Below, in pieces: positions 1 through 7,805 of a stretch of 64,000 nt of DNA. The stretch is from Roseobacter sp. GAI101 (lineage in GTDB: Bacteria > Pseudomonadota > Alphaproteobacteria > Rhodobacterales > Rhodobacteraceae). The notes below the pieces were generated by a model. It was not told the origin of the DNA. It saw only the letters and a list, made by a program, of their open reading frames with translations, and searched no databases. The stretch is from assembly GCF_000156335.1 (NCBI RefSeq), contig NZ_DS999213.1:359663-423662 (forward strand), given 5' to 3'. Each line of letters begins with the position of its first letter. The first letter of the stretch is position 1. A program made the translations under genes and the position numbers.

Positions 1-1316
1 TCGGCAACCCATTCAAAGTCATACAGGTCAAAGTCCGACCCGTTGCGGCGCTTGACCCAGGCTGCGGGTTCGACAAGCTCCAGCTTGGCCTTGATGCCAA
101 TCTGGGCCAGCATCGGTGCGACCGTCTGTGCGACACGGGTGCCGACGGGGCCGCGCTCTGCCATCATGTAGACGGCTTCGACTTCGCCCTGGTTCGCTGC
201 CTTTGCACGGAAGGCCTTGGCCTTGTCCAGATCGAACCACTGGCCGCGCCCGCTGGTCGCGATGTCGGGATCGAAGAAATCGGTCATCGGTGGCGAAATC
301 GGGGTATAGGCCTGTTGCGCCCGCCCGAAATAGGCCTGCTTTACGATCGTGTCGCGATCAAGGGCCCAAGCCACGGCGCGGCGCAGGTTGATGTCGTCGA
401 ACGGTCCGCGTTTGCAGTTCATGCCGACGAAGGTGTAGTTCCCCTCGATCTCACCATAAAGCGTTGCGTTCGGGAAGGCTTCGACCTGATCGACAAGCTG
501 CATGGGGCAATCCGTCATGCCGTCGATCTGCCCTGACAAAAGTGCTGCAAGCGCGGTCGAGGCTTCGTTCATCAGAACGAAGGTCGCGCGTTCCAGCTTG
601 GGCAGGCCGGGTTCGAAGTAATCGGGATTGGCTTCCAGTTCGATTGAATCGTTTTCTTTCCAGGATACGAATTTGAACGGTCCAGTGCCCACCGGATTGC
701 GGCCGTAATCGGCACCGTATTTCTGCACGGCGGCCGGGCTGACGATGGTACCGGCGCGACCGGTTGAGCCATTAAGCGCGACCGGCAAGAAGGCGTAGGG
801 CTGCGAGAAGATCAGTTTGAAGGTCAGCGGATCGATGATTTCGATGCGGTCCAGCAGGGCCAGTTTCCAGGCGTGCGGTGACTTCGGTTCGCCTTCCTTG
901 ACGCGCAGCAATGAAAATTTCACCGCTTCGGCGTCACAAGGCGTGCCGTCGTGGAACATTACACCATCACGCAGTTTAAAGACGTGGGTCATTTCGTCCT
1001 CGAGATCCCAGCTTTCGGCCAGGTCGGGTTCGAAGGTCACTTTCGTGCCGTCATAGGCAATCTTGAGAAGACCGTTGTGGATGTTGTTGATGATCTGGAT
1101 CGCGGAAAGGAAACCGGTAAAATGGGGATCCAGCGTGTCGATCACCTTGATCGAGGCGATCTTGATGTGACCGCTTTGCTGTGCGCGGGCAAGAGAGGGC
1201 ATGGTTCCGGTCGCGGCAGTCATGATACCGGCACCGATCCCCTTGAGGATAGTTCTACGTCCGAACCGCGCTGACAATCGTTCGGCGAGGACTTTCTTGT
1301 GGTCGATCTTTGTCAT
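1..1316 (-). CDS. ABC transporter substrate-binding protein, family 5 (peptide/nickel type), 3' end beyond window
   Basis: Reading the minus strand from the ATG at 1316 gives one continuous frame to the window edge (438 codons, no stop), so the C terminus is missing. The N terminus holds a twin-arginine signal (FGRRTILKGIG, R20-R21), then a segment ending PSLARA, which suggests Tat export of a folded periplasmic protein. The mature part reads as an SBP_bac_5 protein: HFTGFLSAIQIINNIHNGL, then LAESWDLEDE and FKLRDGVMFHDGTPCDAEAV, which is the usual order for dipeptide/oligopeptide binding proteins. The permease and ATPase genes would be expected further left, outside the window. It lies divergent from a GntR/FCD regulator, which probably controls it. 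The ligand cannot be told from sequence; opines, peptides and sugars are all handled by this family. Confidence 0.85.
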   Translation of the reverse strand, partial: MTKIDHKKVLAERLSARFGRRTILKGIGAGIMTAATGTMPSLARAQQSGHIKIASIKVIDTLDPHFTGFLSAIQIINNIHNGLLKIAYDGTKVTFEPDLAESWDLEDEMTHVFKLRDGVMFHDGTPCDAEAVKFSLLRVKEGEPKSPHAWKLALLDRIEIIDPLTFKLIFSQPYAFLPVALNGSTGRAGTIVSPAAVQKYGADYGRNPVGTGPFKFVSWKENDSIELEANPDYFEPGLPKLERATFVLMNEASTALAALLSGQIDGMTDCPMQLVDQVEAFPNATLYGEIEGNYTFVGMNCKRGPFDDINLRRAVAWALDRDTIVKQAYFGRAQQAYTPISPPMTDFFDPDIATSGRGQWFDLDKAKAFRAKAANQGEVEAVYMMAERGPVGTRVAQTVAPMLAQIGIKAKLELVEPAAWVKRRNGSDFDLYDFEWVA

Positions 1317-1480
1317 GTTTTGTCTTTCCTGTTGGCATCTTCCCCTCCCAATCTCCAATTTTGCCGGTTGCCTTGAGCGGTGGGTTTTCCCCACTCGCGC
1401 GCCCCTGACCGGTTTCGAGGCATTTTTCGTCGAATCCTCCACTTCATCCGACGTGTTTATGAATTCAGGTTGTAAGGACA

Positions 1481-1488
1481 TGTATACA
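1481..1488. promoter_or_regulatory. candidate GntR/FCD operator (TGTATACA palindrome)
   Basis: The 215-base gap between the divergent substrate-binding protein and the GntR gene contains the perfect 8-base palindrome TGTATACA in the context ACATGTATACAAAT. FCD-type GntR regulators commonly bind TTGTATACAA-like palindromes. Its place 44 bases before the regulator start fits autoregulation and control of the transport gene. This is inference from one site. Confidence 0.4.
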
Positions 1489-1531
1489 AATGGAAGCTAA
1501 AAGTGCACAAATGAGTGGAAATGGATGAGCG

Positions 1532-2173
1532 ATGATTATTCGTGCGGCAGAAAACATCTTTGAAAGCCTGATCGACGAGATCATGGCCGGTCGGATGGTA
1601 CCGGGAGAGCCCTTGGTCGAGCAGACGCTTGCCGCGCAGTTCGGGGTGTCGCGCACCCCCGTGAGAGAAGCCTTGCACCGGCTGGAGCAGGCCCGACTGG
1701 CCGAACGGGGGGCGCGTCGTGCATATGTGGTGCGGCGGATGGCCCCCGAAGATCTGGCCGAACTGTTCGAAGCCACCGGCGAGGTCGAGAGCACGCTGGC
1801 CGCGCTTGCTGCAAACCGCATGAGCGAGATCGAGCGGCGCAGGTTGACGGCAGTTCTTGATGAGGGCGATGCTTGTGACGACCCCACCGCCTATAGCGAG
1901 ATCAACAGCCGCTTTCACGAGATCATCAAATCAGGCGCGCGCAATTCGATCCTTGCCGCGACGCTGGATGAACTGAACCTGCGCACCGTCGCCTGGCGCG
2001 CAGCGAATTTTCGCGAAGACAGCCGACGGTTGGCGTCCTCTCGGGTTGAACATCGCAGCATCACGCAAGCGATCGTGGCGCAGGATGCCGACGCCACGCG
2101 GCGGCTGATGTGCAGCCACGTCGCGTCGTCTTATATGGTGCTGGCCGACATCCTCTCTCGGCGGGCCCCCTAG
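1532..2173 (+). CDS. GntR family transcriptional regulator, FCD (FadR) subfamily
   Basis: 213 residues. Residues about 5-70 form the winged-helix GntR domain: ESLIDEIMAGRMVPGEPLVEQ, then the recognition region FGVSRTPVREALHRLE. The rest is an all-helical FCD effector domain; metal/ligand residues are suggested by SRFHEIIKSGARN and the later VEHRSITQAIVAQD with its histidine. The family senses small organic acids or sugars and usually represses a neighbouring uptake or catabolic operon; here the divergent ABC binding protein is the obvious target. The ATG at 1532 follows GGATGAGCG; an earlier ATG at 1523 is blocked by a stop, so the start is well constrained. Confidence 0.88.
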   Translation: MIIRAAENIFESLIDEIMAGRMVPGEPLVEQTLAAQFGVSRTPVREALHRLEQARLAERGARRAYVVRRMAPEDLAELFEATGEVESTLAALAANRMSEIERRRLTAVLDEGDACDDPTAYSEINSRFHEIIKSGARNSILAATLDELNLRTVAWRAANFREDSRRLASSRVEHRSITQAIVAQDADATRRLMCSHVASSYMVLADILSRRAP

Positions 2174-2390
2174 GGAAACCCTGCGGCCAGACAAAGCAAG
2201 CGTTCCTTTTCCCTGCCAGGCAGGAAGAACTGGGCGTAGTTGGTGGCATTCAGGACGGACAGCTGATGGCAGGACAAATGTCTGACGGAATCTTTTCCGA
2301 AATGGGAAAGGGGATGGTCTTCTGCCACCATGATATTTCCCGAATAAATCGTTGTAGATCATAGCATTGAGGTAAAGTTGTCTGGGGTCA

Positions 2391-2415
2391 GGAACCAATG
2401 CCAAAATCCGGCGTT
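2391..2415 (+). promoter_or_regulatory. EcfG-like (general stress sigma) promoter candidate
   Basis: GGAAC at 2391-2395 is separated by 16 bases from CGTT at 2412-2415. This matches the published alphaproteobacterial EcfG consensus GGAAC-N16/17-CGTT exactly and lies 80 bases before the SH3/DUF1236 gene, a gene type often in general stress regulons. The rest of the 322-base gap (2174-2495) shows nothing else I can name. Whether this organism has an EcfG/PhyR system cannot be judged from the window. Confidence 0.45.
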
Positions 2416-2495
2416 GTACTCACACTTCAACTCGTTGGAGTAAAGTGAACTCAGATGGCTCACGGTCACTGAAATGACAGGTAAGGATAGTAACT

Positions 2496-3176
2496 ATGAA
2501 ACTCGTTAAAACTGGTATGATTACCGCTCTTTTGTTTTCCACTGCAATCCCAGCATTCGCCCAAACCACAGGTGCGATTGCCGCGACGGATCTGAACATC
2601 CGTTCGGGCCCTGGTCCGCAGTATGATGTCGTCGGCGTGATCCCCGGTGGCGAAGAAACCATGGTAGAAGGGTGCCTGGACACCACGCCTTGGTGTGAAG
2701 TGAAATTTGGCGAAGTAACGGGCTGGTCCAGCTCCGATTATCTGGCCGTAGCCGTAGACGAGCAGGCGATTGCCCTGACAGCGCGCCCTGCAAGCGTTGA
2801 AGTAAACTCGGTTACCTATGAAGACGCCGAAGGCACCATGAAGAACCAGCGTGAAGGTGCAGCCGTAGGCGCAAGCTTGGGCGTGCTGACAGGTGTTGCT
2901 GTTGGTGGTCCGATCGGTGGTATCATCGCAGGTGGCATTCTGGGCGGTGCCGCAGGGTCGGCTGTTGCCGAGCCTGAGGAAAAGACGATCACATATGTGA
3001 CGTCCAACCCGGTAGAAACAGTGTATGTCGACGGTGAAGTCGTCGTGGGTGCCGGTGTACCGACAACGGTCGAGACATATGAACTGCCACAGGAAGAATA
3101 TCGCTATCTGAACCTGAACGGTCAGCCGGTGATCGTGGACGCGGAAACCAACACAATCGTGCGCATCATCCGCTAA
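2496..3176 (+). CDS. secreted SH3-domain / DUF1236 protein with glycine zipper
   Basis: 226 residues. A Sec signal peptide ends at about residue 22 (PAFA-Q). Residues about 28-85 form a bacterial SH3 domain: TDLNIRSGPGPQYDVVGVIP and WCEVKFGEVTGWSSSDYLAV. A glycine-zipper stretch at about 125-150 (GVLTGVAVGGPIGGIIAGGI) could insert in or cross a membrane. The C terminus matches the DUF1236 pattern (EEYRYLNLNGQPVIVDAETNTIVRII). Such proteins sit in the envelope; SH3b domains bind peptidoglycan peptides. It is a single-gene unit with its own stress-type promoter and a strong terminator. The molecular role is unknown; envelope stress protection is the inference. Confidence 0.8.
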   Translation: MKLVKTGMITALLFSTAIPAFAQTTGAIAATDLNIRSGPGPQYDVVGVIPGGEETMVEGCLDTTPWCEVKFGEVTGWSSSDYLAVAVDEQAIALTARPASVEVNSVTYEDAEGTMKNQREGAAVGASLGVLTGVAVGGPIGGIIAGGILGGAAGSAVAEPEEKTITYVTSNPVETVYVDGEVVVGAGVPTTVETYELPQEEYRYLNLNGQPVIVDAETNTIVRIIR

Positions 3177-3199
3177 TTACTTTCCAAACCAAAACTTGC

Positions 3200-3235
3200 A
3201 GGCCCGAAGGAGTATCCTTCGGGCCTGTTTGCGTT
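3200..3235 (+). terminator. intrinsic terminator after the SH3/DUF1236 gene
   Basis: A perfect 11-base stem AGGCCCGAAGG / CCTTCGGGCCT (3200-3210 and 3216-3226) with loop AGTAT is followed by TGTTTGCGTTTT. It begins 24 bases after the stop codon. It also lies between convergent genes, so it may stop transcription from the right as well. Confidence 0.85.
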
Positions 3236-3288
3236 TTAGCACTGGTTTCTTCGGGACGTCGGGTGATCTGATGCTATCAGCTTTGGTG

Positions 3289-4382
3289 CTAGATCAGCGC
3301 ATCAAACGGGTCGAAATACAGGTCCACCCAGTAGTTGGAGGCGTTGTAGCTTGATTCCGGGAACAGACCGGTTGTGCCCGCACTGAACACGCCGTTCCCT
3401 GTGGGGCCGACACTTGCGGGGGCGCTCAGCGTCCCGTCCGCTCCGACCCAGTCCGTCGCAAAGAAATTGCCGCTGAAGGCGTAGTTTTGCGTTGTTCCGT
3501 AGGACGCGACGTAGGGATCGTTCGCGGTCAATCCGACAGGTGTCGCCAAGGTCGCCGTTTGCCAGCCGCTTTGACCGGGGGTTGAGGTGACTGACGCTGA
3601 TGCCAGCAAGGTGCCGGTACCGGTCCACAGGTTCAATGTGCGTGTATCGGTGTCTCCGGCATCCAGATCACCGCGCCAATAGCGCAGTGCGGTGACTTCG
3701 CCGTTGGTCGCGGCGGCAAATTCAACGCCCAGTTCGTAGTCGGTTGAATCGCTGGTTATGATCTGCGCAGGGGCATCGGTGACGCCGAACAGCGACGCGA
3801 GGACCGGGGCGGTTTCGTCAACCACATCGGTAACTTCAACCGTGATTGCCTGCGTGACCGCCGGGTTTATTCCGTCCGAGATGGACAGCAACACTTCGTA
3901 TATGTTGTCGAGGTTGAGGTCTTGCGGCGTTTCGAAGTCAGGCGTTGCGGCGAAACTCAGCAGGCCGCTGGTGCCGTTGATGTTGAACGCAGCCGCATCG
4001 TTCCCGCCCGCGACCGCAAAAACGAAGTTGTCCCCGTCGGGGTCAATCGCGGTGATCGTCGCAGCGGTCGTCCGGTTCTCGGGGACGGTAAAGCTGGTCC
4101 CGGCAAGGGTAAACGCAGGCGGCTGGTTTGGCGCGTCACTTGCGCGGAAACCGACATCGACCCAGTAGTTCGAGTTCTGATAGCTCTGGGTGGGCAAGAC
4201 ACCGGGCGTCCCGGCGGCATAGACACCCGCACCTTGCGACGCTGTCAGGATGCCGTCCGGTCCGGTTTGGGGCGTCCCGAAGTAGTTTGAGCTGAACGCA
4301 TAGTTCTGGGTGGTGCCGTAGGACACCGTATAGGTCGCATTGGCCGTCACCTGAACCGCTGACGACAGCACGCCGACCCTGC
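3289..4382 (-). pseudogene. C-terminal part of the large DUF4082/cadherin protein, separated by a frameshift
   Basis: This frame continues the protein that starts at 7445. After the shift near 4369-4382 it gives the rest of a DUF4082 repeat (VQVTANATYTVSYGTTQNYAF, ending SNYWVDVGF), then a cadherin-like domain (PPAFTLAGTSFTVPENRTTAATITAIDPDGDNF), then another full DUF4082 repeat ending NYWVDLYFDPFDALI. It has no start codon with a ribosome binding site of its own, so it is expressed only if the shift is a sequencing error or is corrected. The terminal acidic-then-hydrophobic DALI resembles the end of some type I secretion substrates; that is a weak inference. Confidence 0.75.
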
Positions 4383-7300
4383 CCAGCCGCTTTGACCCGC
4401 CCCTGAGGTCACCGTTTCCGACGCAAGCAGCGCACCGGTGCTGTCCCATAGGTTCAGGGTCCAGATATCCGTGTCGCCCGCGTCCGGTACGCCGCGCCAG
4501 TACCGCAGGCTCGCGACTTCACCGCTCTTGCTTGCGGTGAACCGTGTGCCAAGCTCGTAATCCGTCGAATCTCCGGTTTCCGTGGCGGCGGGCAGGGCCG
4601 TTGGCGCAAAGAGGTTCGAGACGGTGGCCCCGGATTCATCGACCACATCGGTGACTGTGACCTGCAGGTTCTGGGTCACAGGCGGGCTCAGGCTGTCGGA
4701 TGCACTGACCGTGACCTCAAAGATATTGTCGGTATTGCTGTCTGAGGGCACCTCGAAATCGGGGGCAAAGACAAAATTCAATGTGCCGGTGGCGGGGTCG
4801 ATGCTGAAGGCGGAAGCATCCGCGCCCCCTTGGATGCCGTAAGTGACCGGTTCGGTGGTCTGCGCGGTCAACGTGGCGACCAGCACCGAATTCTCGGCGA
4901 TCGACACGGCGGCGGGCGATGTAAATTCTGGGGGTACATAGGAAATCTCGCCCGGATCAAAGGTGACATCAACCCAGTAGTTCGAACTTTGGTAACTGCT
5001 GGTGGGGATCACGGCTCCGGCAGCCTCTGCATAGACACCGCTGGAGGGCGTCGTGGCGGACAAATAGCCGAAGGGGTCGCTGTAGCTTTGGTTGAAAAAT
5101 CCCAGTGACGAGACATAGTTGTTCGCCGTTTCATAGGACACGATATAGTTCTGCCCCGTCATGACGTTCACGGGGGTCGAAAGCGTCGCGGTCTGCCACC
5201 CGCTTTCATTGGGGGCAGAGACAAAGCTGGTGGTTGCCAGCAACGTGCCGTCGTCACGCCACAAACGGCCGGTACGCGTGTCGGTATCCGTAGCATCGGA
5301 CACGGCCCGGTAATAATGGAGCTCCGTGATCTGCCCCGTCGTCGAGACGGAAAAGGTTGTGCCAAGCTGCAAGGGCTGCGGGTTGCTGTAGGCCCCGCCG
5401 TCAAATTGCACCCAAGGCTCGAACAGGCTGACGGTTTCGGGGGCGGTCACCTGAACCACCTCGGTGGCGAGCGATGCTGTCGTGGGCAGGTTCAGGCTGT
5501 CGTCGATCGCCCTGACCCGGATCTGATAAGACTGCAAGGCGTCGGGCGACCATGCATAGGACCAGTTTGTCGTGCCTTCCGCCACCGACCACGTGCCGCC
5601 ATTGTCGAATGATACCTCGACCAACACCACTGCGCCATCGTCCGTCAACGGATTGCCATCGTTGTCGGTGGTTGTGCCGGTCAACAGGACGGGGCTCCCC
5701 ACAGGCAAGGTATCGGGAAGGGCGTCCAACGTGGCAACAGCCGGTGTGACATCCGATGACGCCGCTGCGCGCGACAACCCCTGACCGGCAAGCACGGCAT
5801 CCGTCTGTCCCGGCTGGATCCCCATGTCAGCGAAAAGATTGACCACGAATTGCTGAAGATCGGCGTTTTCGATTTGGGCATCGTAGGGTTGACCGTCATG
5901 CAGGTTGCTAAGCGCCCATGTCCAGAACACCGTGCCTGCACCAAAGACCAGCGCGCCGCTGTCAGCGCGATAGACCGACAAGTTATGCGTCGCGATGCCG
6001 GGTTCCACCGTGTTGCCGTCATCGACCAGGATGCCATTCCACGGGATTGTCGTCTCGGACAGGTGTACCAGCCCGTCGGGGCGATAGGCATCCAAGGGGG
6101 ACGTGTCCCATTCATAGCCCAGAATCCCTGCAGCCAGATCAACGCCACCTGTCGCGGAAATGCTGGTGTCGCGCCAGAACCGCAGCGCCGCGTATTCAGC
6201 CGGGACATCCAGTGCGCCCCCGAATTCTCCGGTGCCGTCGGGTCCGAAAATCTGCCCGGTCAACGCGTTTTCGTTGGTCTTGTACAGGTCGGGCTGACCC
6301 GAAAGCGCTGGGCGATCCGTCGCGTCACCCGCCAGCGGATTGCCAAGAAAGCGGTCATCGCGCCATGTGCCGGTCCAGATGTTTTCGGGATCAAGGTTGA
6401 AATAGTCGGCGGGCAGGGCGGCCGGATCAATATGCGCCCATGTCTCCTTGTAGCAGACCAGCGTGCGATATTCCTGGCCATCGACCGTGCTCGTCTCCCA
6501 ACGGGTCTTCCAATAGACTTCGTTGCCGCTCCAGAACAACAGGTTGACGCCTGCGTCGCGCGCCTCTTCGACGTTGTAGCGTTGATCGGCGGACCAGTAT
6601 TCGTCATGCCCGACCGAGATGAACGCACCGTATTTCTTGAGGTAGTCCGCGCCAAGCCGGTCGGTGTCCACGCCTGACATGTAGGCAACGTCATAGCCGT
6701 TCTGCTCAAGCCACGCGATCCCCGCATAGTCTGCGCCGAACAGGTAATCCTGCGCGCCTGCCGCCGGCCCCCCCTGCTGGCCATCAATGCCGCGGGTGAC
6801 CAGCGGCCTGTTGTAGCTAAGCGCATAAGCGCGGTCCTGCGCAAAGCCGCCCGATCCGGGAATGACGGGATGGTCGACGGTGCCGCTGGAGTCGCCATAA
6901 AAGTTTGCCCCGACCTGACCGTTGTTCCCGATCCAACCGTTATAGGCTTGCCATGTGGTGTCCGAGGTCTGCAGCACGATATCGGCGGGGCGGTCATCGT
7001 CGCGCACGACAAAGGGGATCTGGTTCACCGCGCCGTTAACGGGATTGCCGTTCGCATCCAGCCGCTGCACCCGCGCAAGGTAGACGCCGGAAACCGCATC
7101 GGCGGGGATATTCCAACTGTCGGTCACGGCCCAGTTGCCAGCATCCGCCGTGCCCGTGACAGGATTGAACGTGGCATCGGGCTGCACGGTGGCCGCGCTG
7201 TTGGTCCAGCCGGCGACCATGCGCGCGCCGTCGCCATCGTAGTGGCCCAGCCGGAAGATTTCGACCTGATAATCGCTGCCCGGCGTGTCGCTGACATTGA

Positions 7301-7445
7301 TCTTGAAGTCGATCCGGTTGCCGTTGTCGACGCTGAAATCAGTCGCGAAGCCTTCGATCAATGAGGAATGGGGGACGTCCCAGTAGGACTTTGGCATGCG
7401 CCCGTCGGTGCGGGCATTTTCTACGACGATCTGGTTGTCAGGCAT
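4347..7445 (-). CDS. large secreted protein: DmfA2-like domain, Ig-like domain, DUF4082 and cadherin-like repeats (frameshifted near its C terminus)
   Basis: 1032 residues before the frame ends. Residues about 1-560 resemble the large-subunit fold of N,N-dimethylformamidase (DIVLQTSDTTWQAYNGWIGN, GVDTDRLGADYLKKYGAFISVGHDEYWS, FWSGNEVYWKTRWE). Then an Ig-like bacterial domain (about 570-665), a DUF4082 repeat (about 675-815, ending SYQSSNYWVDVTFDP), a cadherin-like domain (about 820-930) and the first half of a second DUF4082. The frame is lost right after GQSGW: the other DUF4082 copies read SGWQTATL there, and 14 bases stand where 12 are expected. No N-terminal signal peptide is seen, so type I secretion is possible. 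Secreted or surface role is inferred; activity on formamide is not implied. Confidence 0.72.
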   Translation of the reverse strand: MPDNQIVVENARTDGRMPKSYWDVPHSSLIEGFATDFSVDNGNRIDFKINVSDTPGSDYQVEIFRLGHYDGDGARMVAGWTNSAATVQPDATFNPVTGTADAGNWAVTDSWNIPADAVSGVYLARVQRLDANGNPVNGAVNQIPFVVRDDDRPADIVLQTSDTTWQAYNGWIGNNGQVGANFYGDSSGTVDHPVIPGSGGFAQDRAYALSYNRPLVTRGIDGQQGGPAAGAQDYLFGADYAGIAWLEQNGYDVAYMSGVDTDRLGADYLKKYGAFISVGHDEYWSADQRYNVEEARDAGVNLLFWSGNEVYWKTRWETSTVDGQEYRTLVCYKETWAHIDPAALPADYFNLDPENIWTGTWRDDRFLGNPLAGDATDRPALSGQPDLYKTNENALTGQIFGPDGTGEFGGALDVPAEYAALRFWRDTSISATGGVDLAAGILGYEWDTSPLDAYRPDGLVHLSETTIPWNGILVDDGNTVEPGIATHNLSVYRADSGALVFGAGTVFWTWALSNLHDGQPYDAQIENADLQQFVVNLFADMGIQPGQTDAVLAGQGLSRAAASSDVTPAVATLDALPDTLPVGSPVLLTGTTTDNDGNPLTDDGAVVLVEVSFDNGGTWSVAEGTTNWSYAWSPDALQSYQIRVRAIDDSLNLPTTASLATEVVQVTAPETVSLFEPWVQFDGGAYSNPQPLQLGTTFSVSTTGQITELHYYRAVSDATDTDTRTGRLWRDDGTLLATTSFVSAPNESGWQTATLSTPVNVMTGQNYIVSYETANNYVSSLGFFNQSYSDPFGYLSATTPSSGVYAEAAGAVIPTSSYQSSNYWVDVTFDPGEISYVPPEFTSPAAVSIAENSVLVATLTAQTTEPVTYGIQGGADASAFSIDPATGTLNFVFAPDFEVPSDSNTDNIFEVTVSASDSLSPPVTQNLQVTVTDVVDESGATVSNLFAPTALPAATETGDSTDYELGTRFTASKSGEVASLRYWRGVPDAGDTDIWTLNLWDSTGALLASETVTSGAGQSGWAGSACCRQRFR

Positions 7446-7805
7446 TTGGGGCTCCGTTTTGTTGCGTGTCAGGCGCGGATGTGGCCCAAGGACCTTGCCG
7501 GCAGGTCAAGTCTGCCTTGCGCCGCGCGGTTCAGACAATGCGCCGGGCGGCGTGACCGATCATCATATCGGTTGAGCATCTTACCGCCGTTAGACCATTT
7601 GCCAGTGCCCCGGTCCTGCGGTCCTCCGAAGGAGCAACCGGCATAGACCTTTTTGGTGTAGCCCGGAGGATCGGCCGTCCCTCGCGCCGTTACGTCGGGG
7701 GCGGGTGGGCGATGGGTCTGTTTCTTGCGGTCTTCAAATTCACGGCTTGAGTTTCTTTCAAGGTTTTTTCAAGGTGGCCAAAAAATTTGGAGGAAAGAAA
7801 TCCCG
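7446..7805. other. intergenic region between divergent genes
   Basis: 360 bases with no convincing gene. A small inverted repeat ACCGAT-N6-ATCGGT lies at 7555-7572, and the nonamer TTTCAAGGT occurs twice shortly before the acyl-CoA synthetase. Promoters for both flanking genes should be here but none is clear. Confidence 0.4.
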
